From NCBI GenBank assembly GCA_003220535.1, contig QHSU01000062.1, positions 1 through 64,000 on the forward strand: a DNA stretch of 64,000 nucleotides, written 5' to 3'. The position numbers and the translations under genes were made by a program. Of the stretch, positions 40,988 to 48,358 are shown in pieces; position 1 is the stretch's first letter, and each line of letters opens with the position of its first letter. The notes under the pieces were generated by a model. That model was not told the DNA's origin. It worked only from the letters and a program-made list of their open reading frames with translations, and did not search any database. Origin of the DNA: Candidatus Rokuibacteriota bacterium (GTDB lineage Bacteria > Methylomirabilota > Methylomirabilia > Rokubacteriales > CSP1-6).

Positions 40988-41787
40988 TCATTGCCCTGGC
41001 GTCGCCTCGTATCGCCTCAACCCTTGATGAGGGCTTAGACAAGATCAAGCGGTTCCTCGCCGAAGCTTCGGCCCAAGGCGCGGAGATCGTGTGTTTCCCG
41101 GAAGCCTATCTCCCAGGTCTGCGGGGACAGGATTTTGAAGTATTGCCCTTTGATCGGACGCAGCAGGAACGGGTACTCCAGGCCGTGGTGCTGTGGGCGC
41201 GAACGTATGCGGTGGCCACTATCCTCGGGATGGAAAGGCTCGCGGAGGCAGGCCGGCAGATTGCCGCCTTTGTCATTGACGCCCGGGGACAGATTCAGGG
41301 ATACCAAACGAAGAACCAACTGGCCCCGGCGGAAGATCAGTTCTATGTGCCCGGAGATACCCGGCGACTCTTCGAGATCAATGGGGTCAAGTTGGGAGTG
41401 GCGATTTGCCATGAGGGCTGGCGCTATCCTGAGACGGTGCGATGGGCGGCAGTGCGGGGCGCCAAAATCGTCTTTCATCCCCACCACACTGGGAGTGATC
41501 AAGAAGGTGTCCGTCTGACGCAGTGGGGCGCGGCCAGCGGGCCTTACTACGAGAAGGCGATGACGATGCGCAGCATGGAGAACACGATCTACTTTGCCAG
41601 TGTCAATTATGCGTTGCGCTTCCAAGAATCGGCGACAAGTCTCATCGCCCCGTCAGGCGAGTGCCAGGCGTACTTACCTTATGGGCAGGAAGGCGTCCTG
41701 GTGCAGAGCATCAAAGTCGAGGAAGCAACCGGCTTGCTGGCCACTCGATACGCCCCCAAGCGTCATCAAGAATTGAGGTTGGAGTGA
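40984..41787 (+). CDS. Carbon-nitrogen hydrolase (nitrilase/amidase superfamily)
   Basis: The 267-residue protein has the nitrilase triad: Glu40 in CFPEAYLPG, Lys110 in YQTKNQLAP and Cys142 in VAICHEGWRYPE. Members hydrolyse amides, nitriles or carbamoyl compounds. ATG 40984 overlaps the previous stop. It is the last gene of the array and its stop is followed at once by an attC left half-site. Substrate unknown. Confidence 0.87.
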   Translation: MIIALASPRIASTLDEGLDKIKRFLAEASAQGAEIVCFPEAYLPGLRGQDFEVLPFDRTQQERVLQAVVLWARTYAVATILGMERLAEAGRQIAAFVIDARGQIQGYQTKNQLAPAEDQFYVPGDTRRLFEINGVKLGVAICHEGWRYPETVRWAAVRGAKIVFHPHHTGSDQEGVRLTQWGAASGPYYEKAMTMRSMENTIYFASVNYALRFQESATSLIAPSGECQAYLPYGQEGVLVQSIKVEEATGLLATRYAPKRHQELRLE

Positions 41788-41842
41788 GCGCCAACACCGC
41801 ATGCAGCCGACGCCGCTCGGCTGGCGCTTCGCGGCGCGGCGG
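41788..41842 (+). repeat. Terminal attC half-site (end of the array)
   Basis: CGCCAACACCGCATGCAGCC plus CGGCTGGCGCTTCGCGG matches the left half of the GCATGCAGCC attC family. The right arm and GTTRRRY are missing: the sequence changes at about 41843 to the 3' end of a minus-strand host gene. I take this as the right boundary of the integron. Confidence 0.7.
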
Positions 41843-41862
41843 AGGACCCGGGCCCATGCTGG

Positions 41863-42726
41863 TCACCGCAAGTAGTCACCTTGCCAGCGCTTGTAGTCCT
41901 TCTGCTTCAGGGCGATGGTCAGCAGCTCCTCCGAGGCGACGCGGTCTTTGAGGCCGGCGGGCGATCCGCCCTCGCGGAGATACTTGAGTGTGTCGTACAC
42001 CGCCTTGGCCGCGGCGTAGAAGGGCTGATGCCCCTGCAGCGCGATGCGTACTCCATGCGTAGCCAGGAAATTGCGGTCAGAGAGCGCAGGGGGTGCTCCA
42101 CCCAGCAGCAAGGGTAGTCGGGTGGCGCGATGCATCGCCTCGACCTCCTCGCGCTTGCTGGCCCCGGCCAGAAAGATCGCGTCGATCCCGGTCTCTTGAT
42201 ACGCCTTGACGCGCTTCTCCGCTTCGCCGATGCCCCCACCGCGGAGCGCGCCCGTGCGGCCGATGACGACCAGCGAGGGATCCTGGCGCGCCGCCACGGC
42301 ACCCCGGAGCTTCCCCAGCATTTCTTCGACGGACACCAGGCCTTCGCCCTGCCCACCAAAGGGCGATGGCAGCACCGTGTCTTCGATGGTCAGCGCCGCG
42401 ACGCCGGAGGTCTCGAGCTCTTCCACCGTGCGCATGACGTTCAGCGCATTGCCGTACCCGTGATCGGCGTCCACCATGAGCGGCAAATCACTACCGCGCG
42501 TGATGCGGCGGATCTGCTCGGCGAACTCGGTCAGCGTCAGGAGCACGAGATCCGGCGCCCCCAGGACCGTCCCCGAGGCGATCGAGCCGGCGAACATGCC
42601 GGCCTCGAACCCCAGGGATTCGGCCATGCGCGCCGACATCGCGTCGAACACCGACGCTGGGTGAATGCAGGCATCGCCTTCCAGCAACCGGCGATACTGT
42701 TTCCGGCGTTCAGAGAGCAGCATCAT
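41863..42726 (-). CDS. Isocitrate lyase/PEP mutase family protein (oxaloacetate decarboxylase-like)
   Basis: The 287-residue TIM barrel of the ICL/PEPM superfamily has HPASVFDAMSARMAESLGFE at the start, metal/substrate loop MVDADHGYGNALNVMRTVEE (about residues 85-104) and IEDTVLPSPFGG. The ALQGHQPFYAA segment matches the oxaloacetate decarboxylase/carboxyvinyl-carboxyphosphonate-like subgroup, and the KKCGH lyase motif of isocitrate lyase is absent. It cleaves or forms C-C or P-C bonds of 2-oxo acids. It is 22 bases downstream of the CMD gene in one operon. Confidence 0.82.
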   Translation of the reverse strand: MMLLSERRKQYRRLLEGDACIHPASVFDAMSARMAESLGFEAGMFAGSIASGTVLGAPDLVLLTLTEFAEQIRRITRGSDLPLMVDADHGYGNALNVMRTVEELETSGVAALTIEDTVLPSPFGGQGEGLVSVEEMLGKLRGAVAARQDPSLVVIGRTGALRGGGIGEAEKRVKAYQETGIDAIFLAGASKREEVEAMHRATRLPLLLGGAPPALSDRNFLATHGVRIALQGHQPFYAAAKAVYDTLKYLREGGSPAGLKDRVASEELLTIALKQKDYKRWQGDYLR

Positions 42727-42748
42727 GGTTCCTGCCTCTCGGCGAGAG

Positions 42749-43894
42749 TCATGCCAGGGGAAGGGGCTCGGCGTCGGGCGCCGGAGCGACCTCGAACGCG
42801 TTCAGGATGCCGGTGACAATGCCGTAGTGGCCGATGAGACTGGTGAGCTCAACGAGCCACGGCACGCCGTACTGGCTTTGCAGCCGGTCGAACAGGGGCT
42901 GGACGACGTGGTTGGCCCGCAAGAGCTGCCGGACGTAGTCGATCACGTCTCGCTCGGCGGGCGGCAGGCGCGTGAGCTCTCCACGGTCGCGTACGGCGGT
43001 GACGGCGGCGTCGCTGGTGCCCGCTTTTCGCGCCGCGGGCGCATGCGCCGCCCAGACGTAGGGGCAGTCCTTCTCGCGCGCGGTGGCGATGATGGCCAAT
43101 TCCCTCGAATCGGGCCTCACCTGTGAAGTGAAGCGCAGATAGGAGCTCACATCGAGGTGGCGCCGGCAGAACACCGGGCTATGCATCAGGATGCTGAATG
43201 GCCCGCGCACGCTGCCGCGACCTTCTGCCACCGCGTCGAAGATGGCCCGGTGCTCCTCCGCGACCTGGTCGCGCCGCGTGATGGGCGTGATTCTGGGCGT
43301 GGCAAGCGGAGCGCGGACCTTCGCCGCCCTCGCAACGGGCCTGGGATCCGCGGGCAGCGCCTCGGCCGGAGCACCGGGCGTGACCTCGAAGGCGTTCAAG
43401 ATGCCGGCAAGCGCGCCGTAGCGGCCGATCCATCCCGTCAGCTCCACCATCCATCTGGCATCGTGAGCGTTCAGGAGCTGATCGAACACCTCGCTCTCGA
43501 CGCGATTGCTCTGGAGCAACTGCCGCACGTAGAGAACGACGGCTCGCTCGGGATCGGGCAGCCTGGCGACTGGCCGGCGGTCGCGGACTGCATCGAGGGT
43601 CTCAGCCGCCAGGCCGGCCTTCCGGGCCAGGGGCACGTGGGCGTTCCAGATGTAGCCGCAGTCCTTTTCCCGCGCCGTCGCGCAGACGGCAAGCTCGGCG
43701 TGCTGCGGCTCGACGATGCTGTCCCTGTGGAGGTACTCGCTGATCTCGTTCCAGGGTCTGGCCAGGCCGGGGCTGTGCAGCACGACGGTGGAGGGACCGC
43801 TGATCCGGCCGCGGAGAGCCGCCAGCTGGTCGAAGAGAGCATGATGCTCGGGGACGACGTCTTCCTTGTTGACGATCAGCTTTACCCGCGCCAT
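42749..43894 (-). CDS. Double-domain carboxymuconolactone decarboxylase-like protein
   Basis: The 381-residue protein has two similar halves of about 180 residues (1-180 and 200-381). Each has LxxxSP, REKDCxYxWxAHxPxARKAG and a late VRQLL...ELTxxIGxYGxxxGILNAFEV block. Each half keeps E-x-x-C-x6-H, the alkylhydroperoxidase-type motif, but with a single Cys. The internal duplication is plain in the sequence. Function unknown; CMD proteins are decarboxylases or peroxidases. It is transcribed with the PEP-mutase-like gene. Confidence 0.83.
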   Translation of the reverse strand: MARVKLIVNKEDVVPEHHALFDQLAALRGRISGPSTVVLHSPGLARPWNEISEYLHRDSIVEPQHAELAVCATAREKDCGYIWNAHVPLARKAGLAAETLDAVRDRRPVARLPDPERAVVLYVRQLLQSNRVESEVFDQLLNAHDARWMVELTGWIGRYGALAGILNAFEVTPGAPAEALPADPRPVARAAKVRAPLATPRITPITRRDQVAEEHRAIFDAVAEGRGSVRGPFSILMHSPVFCRRHLDVSSYLRFTSQVRPDSRELAIIATAREKDCPYVWAAHAPAARKAGTSDAAVTAVRDRGELTRLPPAERDVIDYVRQLLRANHVVQPLFDRLQSQYGVPWLVELTSLIGHYGIVTGILNAFEVAPAPDAEPLPLA

Positions 43895-44144
43895 TGGAAT
43901 TGGCCTTTCCTACGCTCGCTTGCCGCTGTCGAGAATGCCCACCCGCTTGCCCGGCTCCGCCCGACACTAGCATCGCGGCCGGGCGAGGGCCAGCCGAGCG
44001 CGCGGGGCCGTCGCCTGCCTTGACGGGGCCCTACGCTTCGGCGACCATACGCCGGGCCGATGCCCGGGCCCCATCTCCCTCCGAGACCCGAGGATTTCGC
44101 TGGGTGCTCGCCACCCGACCGCTGTACGTTGACTCTACCCAGGC

Positions 44145-44786
44145 GTGACCCGACACACCGTCACCACTGTCGAGGATCGGCTGCGCATCAGCGCCCTCAC
44201 GCTCCTCTGTCCACCCGTGTTCTATATACGCCGCCGGAAGTGGGGCGCGGTGATACTCACGGGCTACCTCTGGGCGGTGGGCCTGCTCTGCGCCGTTATC
44301 GCCGTGATCGAGCCCTCACCCGGCATCTTCCCTCTGCTCTTCTTCGGGCTCTTCTTCTGGCTCCTCTGTTTCGGCGGCATCGCATCGACCAGGTCGCGCG
44401 AGAAGAATCCCCGGCCCGTATCCAGGCGGAGGCGAGCCTTCACCCGTGTCTTCGGAGTGGTGCTCCTCACCCCCGTCGTCATCGTTGCGGTGAGTTTTTC
44501 AGTCATGTTCGTGAAAGCCAGCAACCGGAGCGAAGCGTTCTGTGCCGAGATCGTTGTCGGTGCGCCGGTCGAAGGATTGGAGGCAAGGGCCCATGAGCTG
44601 GGCCTCAGGGTCATCTCGCATCCGGCCGAGGGTGCACAGCCAGGGCAAATCGTCGCATTCGGGCTCGCGCCGTATTGGCCTCGCTGCGTCGTGGAGCACG
44701 TCAACGGCAAGGTTGTCGGCAAGCGAGCCTTCTCGACCGCGTTCATACCCCTTCCGGAGGCCGGATCTCACCACGTCCAGTTATAA
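44145..44786 (+). CDS. Hypothetical membrane protein
   Basis: The 213-residue protein from GTG 44145 has three hydrophobic segments (about residues 33-55, 58-80 and 106-126) and a C-terminal soluble domain of about 85 residues (SNRSEAFCAEIVVGAPVEGL to the end). The pattern of a CAEIVVGAPVEGLEARAHELG segment is that of small lipid-exposed periplasmic domains with unknown role. No family is recognised. It stands between the CMD operon (divergent, 250 bases without features) and the MmgE/PrpD gene. Confidence 0.55.
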   Translation: MTRHTVTTVEDRLRISALTLLCPPVFYIRRRKWGAVILTGYLWAVGLLCAVIAVIEPSPGIFPLLFFGLFFWLLCFGGIASTRSREKNPRPVSRRRRAFTRVFGVVLLTPVVIVAVSFSVMFVKASNRSEAFCAEIVVGAPVEGLEARAHELGLRVISHPAEGAQPGQIVAFGLAPYWPRCVVEHVNGKVVGKRAFSTAFIPLPEAGSHHVQL

Positions 44787-45055
44787 GCCTCGATGAGACC
44801 GTTCGTCACCGTGCGCACCCGCTCGTGCTCGGTCGCCCGGTTGATCCGGCGGGCGACCACGCCGGTGTATTGGTCGACGAGCCCCTTGTAGGCCTCGACG
44901 ACGCCGTTTTGCTGCTGATAGAGGGTCCGAATCGGGGTGCTGAGACGAGCGGACGAACAATTCGACGGTGAGGCGCCGGAGTTCGCTATCTGAGCTGTGA
45001 CGTTGTCGCGCGGCACAGTTTGGGATCCCACCCGAGGAGATAGCACCGGGTACAT
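44781..45055 (-). pseudogene. Possible remnant of a minus-strand gene
   Basis: In the 341-base interval 44787-45128 a minus-strand frame shows strong third-position GC over about 55 codons (LYQQQNGVVEAYKGLVDQYT then GVVARRINRATEHERVRTVT). No family is recognised and the upstream part is low quality. It may be what is left of a deleted gene; nothing else is visible in the interval. Confidence 0.3.
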
Positions 45056-45128
45056 CTGCCCGCCGTAGACGTGTCGTCAACGCGGCCGTGGCCGTACAAT
45101 GACGCCAATCGCACCGCCGGAGGGTTCG

Positions 45129-46502
45129 ATGGACGCCACGACCGAATTCCTGAGCGACTATGCGTGCAGGCTCACCTATGAAGATCTGTCCCCGGAGGCG
45201 GTGCACCAGGTGAAGCGAACGCTGATCGACACCCTGGGATGCGGAGCCGGCGCGTTCGACAGCGAGCCGGCCTCGATCGCGCGGCGCCTGGCCTCTCGAG
45301 TGCAGGGAGACCCGCCGGCGCGGATTCTGGGGACTGCGCAGAAGACGTCGACGGACCTCGCCGCCTTCGCGAATACCGTGCTGGTTCGCTACCTGGACTG
45401 CAACGACACCTACGCCGCGCGGGGGACGGGCCATCCGAGCGACATGATCCCCGCCGTGCTGGCAGTGGCGGATGGCCACCGGGCGGACGGTCGGGCGGCG
45501 ATCACGGCGATCGTCGTCGCCTACGAGGCGTTTTGCCGGCTGGCGGACACCGTCCCCCTGAAGGGGTGGGACCAGGGAATGTTCGTCGCCATCGGCGCGG
45601 CCTGCGGCGCTGGAAAGATCCTGGGGCTGGACCGGGTGGAAGTGGGGAACGCGATCTCCATTGCGATCACGTCGGGCGTGCCGCTGGGAGTCACGCGGAT
45701 CGGCGAGCTGTCGATGTGGAAGGGCTGCGCGACGGCGGCCGCGGTCCGCACGGGGGTGTTCTCGGCCTGGCTCGCGGCGGAGGGCATGACGGGACCGGGC
45801 GCCGCCTTCGAAGGACGCGACGGGCTCTGGCAGCACCTCGGCGTCGAGGCACCGAAGTGGGCGCGATTCGGGGGCCGAGGCGAGCCGTTTCGGATCACGG
45901 GAACGAGCTTCAAGGCCTACCCATCGGTGATCCACACGCAGGGGCCCATCGGCCTCGTGCTGCAGCTACGGCAGCAGGTCGCCCCTGATCAGATCGAGTC
46001 GGTCCGCGTGGCGACGTACGGAGAGGCGGTGCGGCGGACGGCGGCGGAGGCGGAGAAGTGGGATCCCGCGACGCGGGAGACGGCGGACCACAGCATCCCG
46101 TACCTGGTGGCGGCCGCGCTTGCCGACGGCGGGGTCACGCCGGCGACCTTCGCGCCGACTCGGATCCAGGATCCCGCGCTGCGGCCACTGATCAAGAAGC
46201 TCGAGGTGGTCGAGGAGCCGGAGTTCACCCGCCGCTACCCGGCCGAGTCGTGCACGCGGATCGAGGTGACGACCACCGACGGGCGCCGCGTGACGACGGA
46301 GACGAGCCACCCGAAGGGGCACAACCGGAACCCGCTGACGGACGGAGAGGTCGAGGAGAAGTTCCGAGGCCTGGCGTCCGGGGCGCTCCGGGCCAAGGGA
46401 TGCGATCGAGTGCTGGCTGCGGTAAGAGACCTGGACAAGGCCCCGACCCTCGACGGGCTGTTCGAGAGCCTCGTCATCTCTCGCTCGGCTAGCGGGGCTT
46501 GA
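45129..46502 (+). CDS. MmgE/PrpD family protein
   Basis: The 457-residue protein is of the 2-methylcitrate dehydratase (PrpD)/MmgE superfamily. It has LIDTLGCGAGAFDSEPASIA near the N-terminus, the dinucleotide-free helical core with CNDTYAARGTGHPSDMIPAV (about residues 97-116) and the C-terminal domain from about residue 270 with SFKAYPSVIHTQGPI. It probably dehydrates a tricarboxylic or dicarboxylic acid. A second relative of this superfamily is at 51190. The last 14 bases overlap the minus-strand pseudogene. Confidence 0.85.
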   Translation: MDATTEFLSDYACRLTYEDLSPEAVHQVKRTLIDTLGCGAGAFDSEPASIARRLASRVQGDPPARILGTAQKTSTDLAAFANTVLVRYLDCNDTYAARGTGHPSDMIPAVLAVADGHRADGRAAITAIVVAYEAFCRLADTVPLKGWDQGMFVAIGAACGAGKILGLDRVEVGNAISIAITSGVPLGVTRIGELSMWKGCATAAAVRTGVFSAWLAAEGMTGPGAAFEGRDGLWQHLGVEAPKWARFGGRGEPFRITGTSFKAYPSVIHTQGPIGLVLQLRQQVAPDQIESVRVATYGEAVRRTAAEAEKWDPATRETADHSIPYLVAAALADGGVTPATFAPTRIQDPALRPLIKKLEVVEEPEFTRRYPAESCTRIEVTTTDGRRVTTETSHPKGHNRNPLTDGEVEEKFRGLASGALRAKGCDRVLAAVRDLDKAPTLDGLFESLVISRSASGA

Positions 46503-46883
46503 GGCGAACCTCTTCCAGCGGCGCCGACCACGGGTACGGATCGATCAGCATCAACGCGGCCTCGGCCACGCGCGGCTGATGCCGCTCGGCCAGATTAGAC
46601 GCGCTGATCGGCGCTCACCGTCCACGATTCGGCCAGGCTCGGCGCCATGAGATGGCCTGGCATCGGCTTCACGAGCGCATCGTGAAGCGCGTGGAGGATC
46701 CAGAACGGTGTGAGAAAGCCCGCCGTCGTCTCACCGGGATCGAACCAGGCCGGCGCCAGCGTCTACGTACAACGCCCAGCGCATTTCGCCTTCCGGCTTC
46801 GCCGGGGACGCTGGCTTTGGCTGAGCCGCGGCATCTCCGACGAGACCGACGACGAGCACTGCGGCGATCAGGAATCGAGTCAT
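46489..46883 (-). pseudogene. Internally deleted peptide-type ABC binding protein
   Basis: ATG 46883 gives a signal peptide (MTRFLIAAVLVVGLVGDAAA). One extra base then shifts the frame, after which the SBP family 5 N-terminus follows: TLAPAWFDPGE, then TPFWILHALHDALVKPMPGH and LAPSLAESWTV-like sequence. A stop follows, and right after it comes the family's C-terminus (LMLIDPYPWSAPLEEVRLKP). About 400 codons between the two ends are missing. It is a relative of the intact gene at 11010-12599, reduced to its two termini. Confidence 0.75.
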
Positions 46884-46909
46884 GGCCTGTGCTCTCCGTT
46901 CGCGATCGG

Positions 46910-47653
46910 TCAGGACACGACGTCGCCCCAGACGACATAGCGCCGGTGGGTACGCCGCTCCCGCCCCTCGTCGACCATCCGCTGCGCTTGGGCCGCCACG
47001 AGGTCGAGCAGTGGATCGCTGCCGACGTTCACGAGACCGTGCGCCGCGAGCAGCGTCGCGATCTCCTCTCGCGAACGTCCTCCGAGGAAGGGGAGCTGGT
47101 CGCCGACCGCCGCGTACTCCTCGCTCGCGCGGGCGCTTCCCGCCGGCGCCGCCAGGACGCCGGCGTCGAACTGGCCGTCCACGACGACGAGGCGCCCTCC
47201 CCCTCGCAGGACGCGAATCCACTCGTCGATCGCCGCCTCCGGGTGCGGGAGCGTCCAGAGCAGATGACGGCTGATGGCGAGGTCGAAGCTGCCGGGCCCG
47301 AACGGGAGCTGCTCGGCGTCGGCCTCCTCGAAGCGGACCGAGACCGAGTGCTCGGTCGCCTTGCGCCTCGCCTCGGCGATCATCGCGGGAGCGAAGTCGA
47401 CGCCGGTGACGCGATGACCGTGGGCCGCGAGCTCGAAGGTGAGGAAGCCCGTGCCGCAGCCGGCGTCGAGGACGTCGAGCTTGCCTCGGCCCGAGAGGAC
47501 GAGATCGAGGATGCGGTCCCACGCGGCGCGCTCGGCGGGCGTGCGGATGCTGTGGCCGAAGTCCGCGTCGAAGCCCGGCGCCCGCCGATTCCAGTGCGCG
47601 GCTACCTGTTGCTTGACGACGTCAGTCTGGCCGGACTGACGGCGGGCGCCCAC
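46910..47653 (-). CDS. Class I SAM-dependent methyltransferase
   Basis: The 247-residue methyltransferase has motif I LDVLDAGCGTGFLTFELAAH (about residues 58-77), acidic VTGVDFAPAMIAEARR, and SFDLAISRHLLWTLPHP. The N-terminal HWNRRAPGFDADFGH is typical of UbiE/ArsM-like small-molecule methyltransferases. GTG 47653 is 3 bases after the VOC stop. It is the third gene of the selenoprotein operon; selenium-, arsenic- or toxin-methylation would be interesting but is not shown by sequence. Confidence 0.85.
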   Translation of the reverse strand: MGARRQSGQTDVVKQQVAAHWNRRAPGFDADFGHSIRTPAERAAWDRILDLVLSGRGKLDVLDAGCGTGFLTFELAAHGHRVTGVDFAPAMIAEARRKATEHSVSVRFEEADAEQLPFGPGSFDLAISRHLLWTLPHPEAAIDEWIRVLRGGGRLVVVDGQFDAGVLAAPAGSARASEEYAAVGDQLPFLGGRSREEIATLLAAHGLVNVGSDPLLDLVAAQAQRMVDEGRERRTHRRYVVWGDVVS

Positions 47654-47656
47654 GGG

Positions 47657-48013
47657 CTACACCTTCTCGATCACTTCGATCTGCACACCATCGGGGGCCT
47701 CCAGGAAACAGACGCGCCGCCCGCTGGTGGGCTTCAGCTCCTCGAGCACGCGTCCACCGTTGGCCTGGAACCGGGCCAGCGTCCCCGGATAGTCGTCCGT
47801 GTCGACGGCGATGTGCTCGATGCCGTAGTGCTGCTCGCGGCTCTGCGTGTCGATGAGGCCGGTGATGTTGAGCTGCAGCCCGTGCAGGTTCACGCGGTAC
47901 CCGCGGCCGCCGACCTCGCCGATCAGCGTCGCGCCGAGGTTGTCCACGTAGAACTGCATCGTCTGCTTGGGATCCCGCGACTTCAGATGCACGTGATGGG
48001 TGCCAAAGGCCAT
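47657..48013 (-). CDS. VOC (glyoxalase/dioxygenase) family protein
   Basis: The 118-residue vicinal-oxygen-chelate protein has a first metal His in THHVHLKS, a second His in YGIEHIAVDTDDY and a Glu in GVQIEVIEKV. It could be a lyase or small dioxygenase. It lies 8 bases after the selenoprotein stop and 3 bases before the methyltransferase start, so all three are probably one transcript. Confidence 0.88.
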   Translation of the reverse strand: MAFGTHHVHLKSRDPKQTMQFYVDNLGATLIGEVGGRGYRVNLHGLQLNITGLIDTQSREQHYGIEHIAVDTDDYPGTLARFQANGGRVLEELKPTSGRRVCFLEAPDGVQIEVIEKV

Positions 48014-48021
48014 GAGCGCTC

Positions 48022-48315
48022 CTAGTGGGATCCCGCCGTCGCCGGCGCTTGGGCGAAGATCTCTTTGATCGCGTCCCGGATCTTGTGGATCTCTTTGAGC
48101 GCGGGCAGGAAGTCGACGGCGCCGGGCTCCTTCCGGTCGTAGAGCTTCTTGCCGTCGAGGTACACTTCGAACCGGCCGCTGTCGGACGGGGTAAGCGTGA
48201 TCGCCGTTTCGCGATAGTTGATCGAGGACAGCTCAGCCGCCACACTGACGGCTACGGGCAGGTACCCTCAGACGACGCAGTAGACGATCTCGACGTGAAC
48301 TTTGCCTTCGGCCAT
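48022..48315 (-). CDS. SelW-like Rdx-family selenoprotein (in-frame TGA = selenocysteine)
   Basis: From ATG 48315 (AAGGAGGG upstream) the frame reads MAEGKVHVEIVYCVV, then TGA at 48268-48270, then GYLPVAVSVAAELSSINYRE to a true stop at 48022. Reading the TGA as Sec gives a 97-residue protein with C13-V-V-U16, the CxxU redox motif of SelW/SelT/SelH (Rdx) thioredoxin-like proteins. Both flanks fit the family: a beta strand before and an amphipathic helix after the motif, and IRDAIKEIF near the end. The start is within 45 bases of the TGA, so a normal gene call would give only a 15-residue stub or a 73-residue GTG-started fragment. selA/B/C/D are not in the window. Confidence 0.85.
48235..48253 (-). 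promoter_or_regulatory. Putative bacterial SECIS hairpin downstream of the Sec TGA
   Basis: On the minus strand AGCCG (48253-48249) pairs with CGGCT (48239-48235) across a 9-base loop TCAGTGTGG. The stem starts 14 bases after the TGA. That position, size and a G-containing loop agree with bacterial SECIS elements, which are short and family-variable. Confidence 0.55.
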
Positions 48316-48358
48316 ATGGCCCTCCTTGGAGATGATGTCCACGCATGGTAACCGGATC

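Larger units (their letters stand above)
20899..41842 (+). mobile_element. Chromosomal integron with inverted-orientation, inactivated integrase and about 20 gene cassettes
   Basis: A tyrosine recombinase of the integron type (20899-21932) is followed by about 19.7 kb in which every gene reads on the plus strand. Most genes are separated by 57-84 bp imperfect palindromes with RYYYAAC-like and GTTRRRY-like ends (attC). Flanking host genes on both sides read mainly on the minus strand, so strand bias changes sharply at 20.9 kb and 41.85 kb. Unlike class 1 integrons, the integrase reads toward the cassettes, as in the reverse-integrase arrangements known from Treponema and some Planctomycetes. 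Cassette cargo, half-sites and frameshifts are listed separately. Confidence 0.88.

Noticed and set aside
48022..48243. A 73-residue protein starting at GTG 48243
   Set aside because: The frame continues upstream through TGA to a family-like N-terminus with a ribosome-binding site, so the selenoprotein reading is better.
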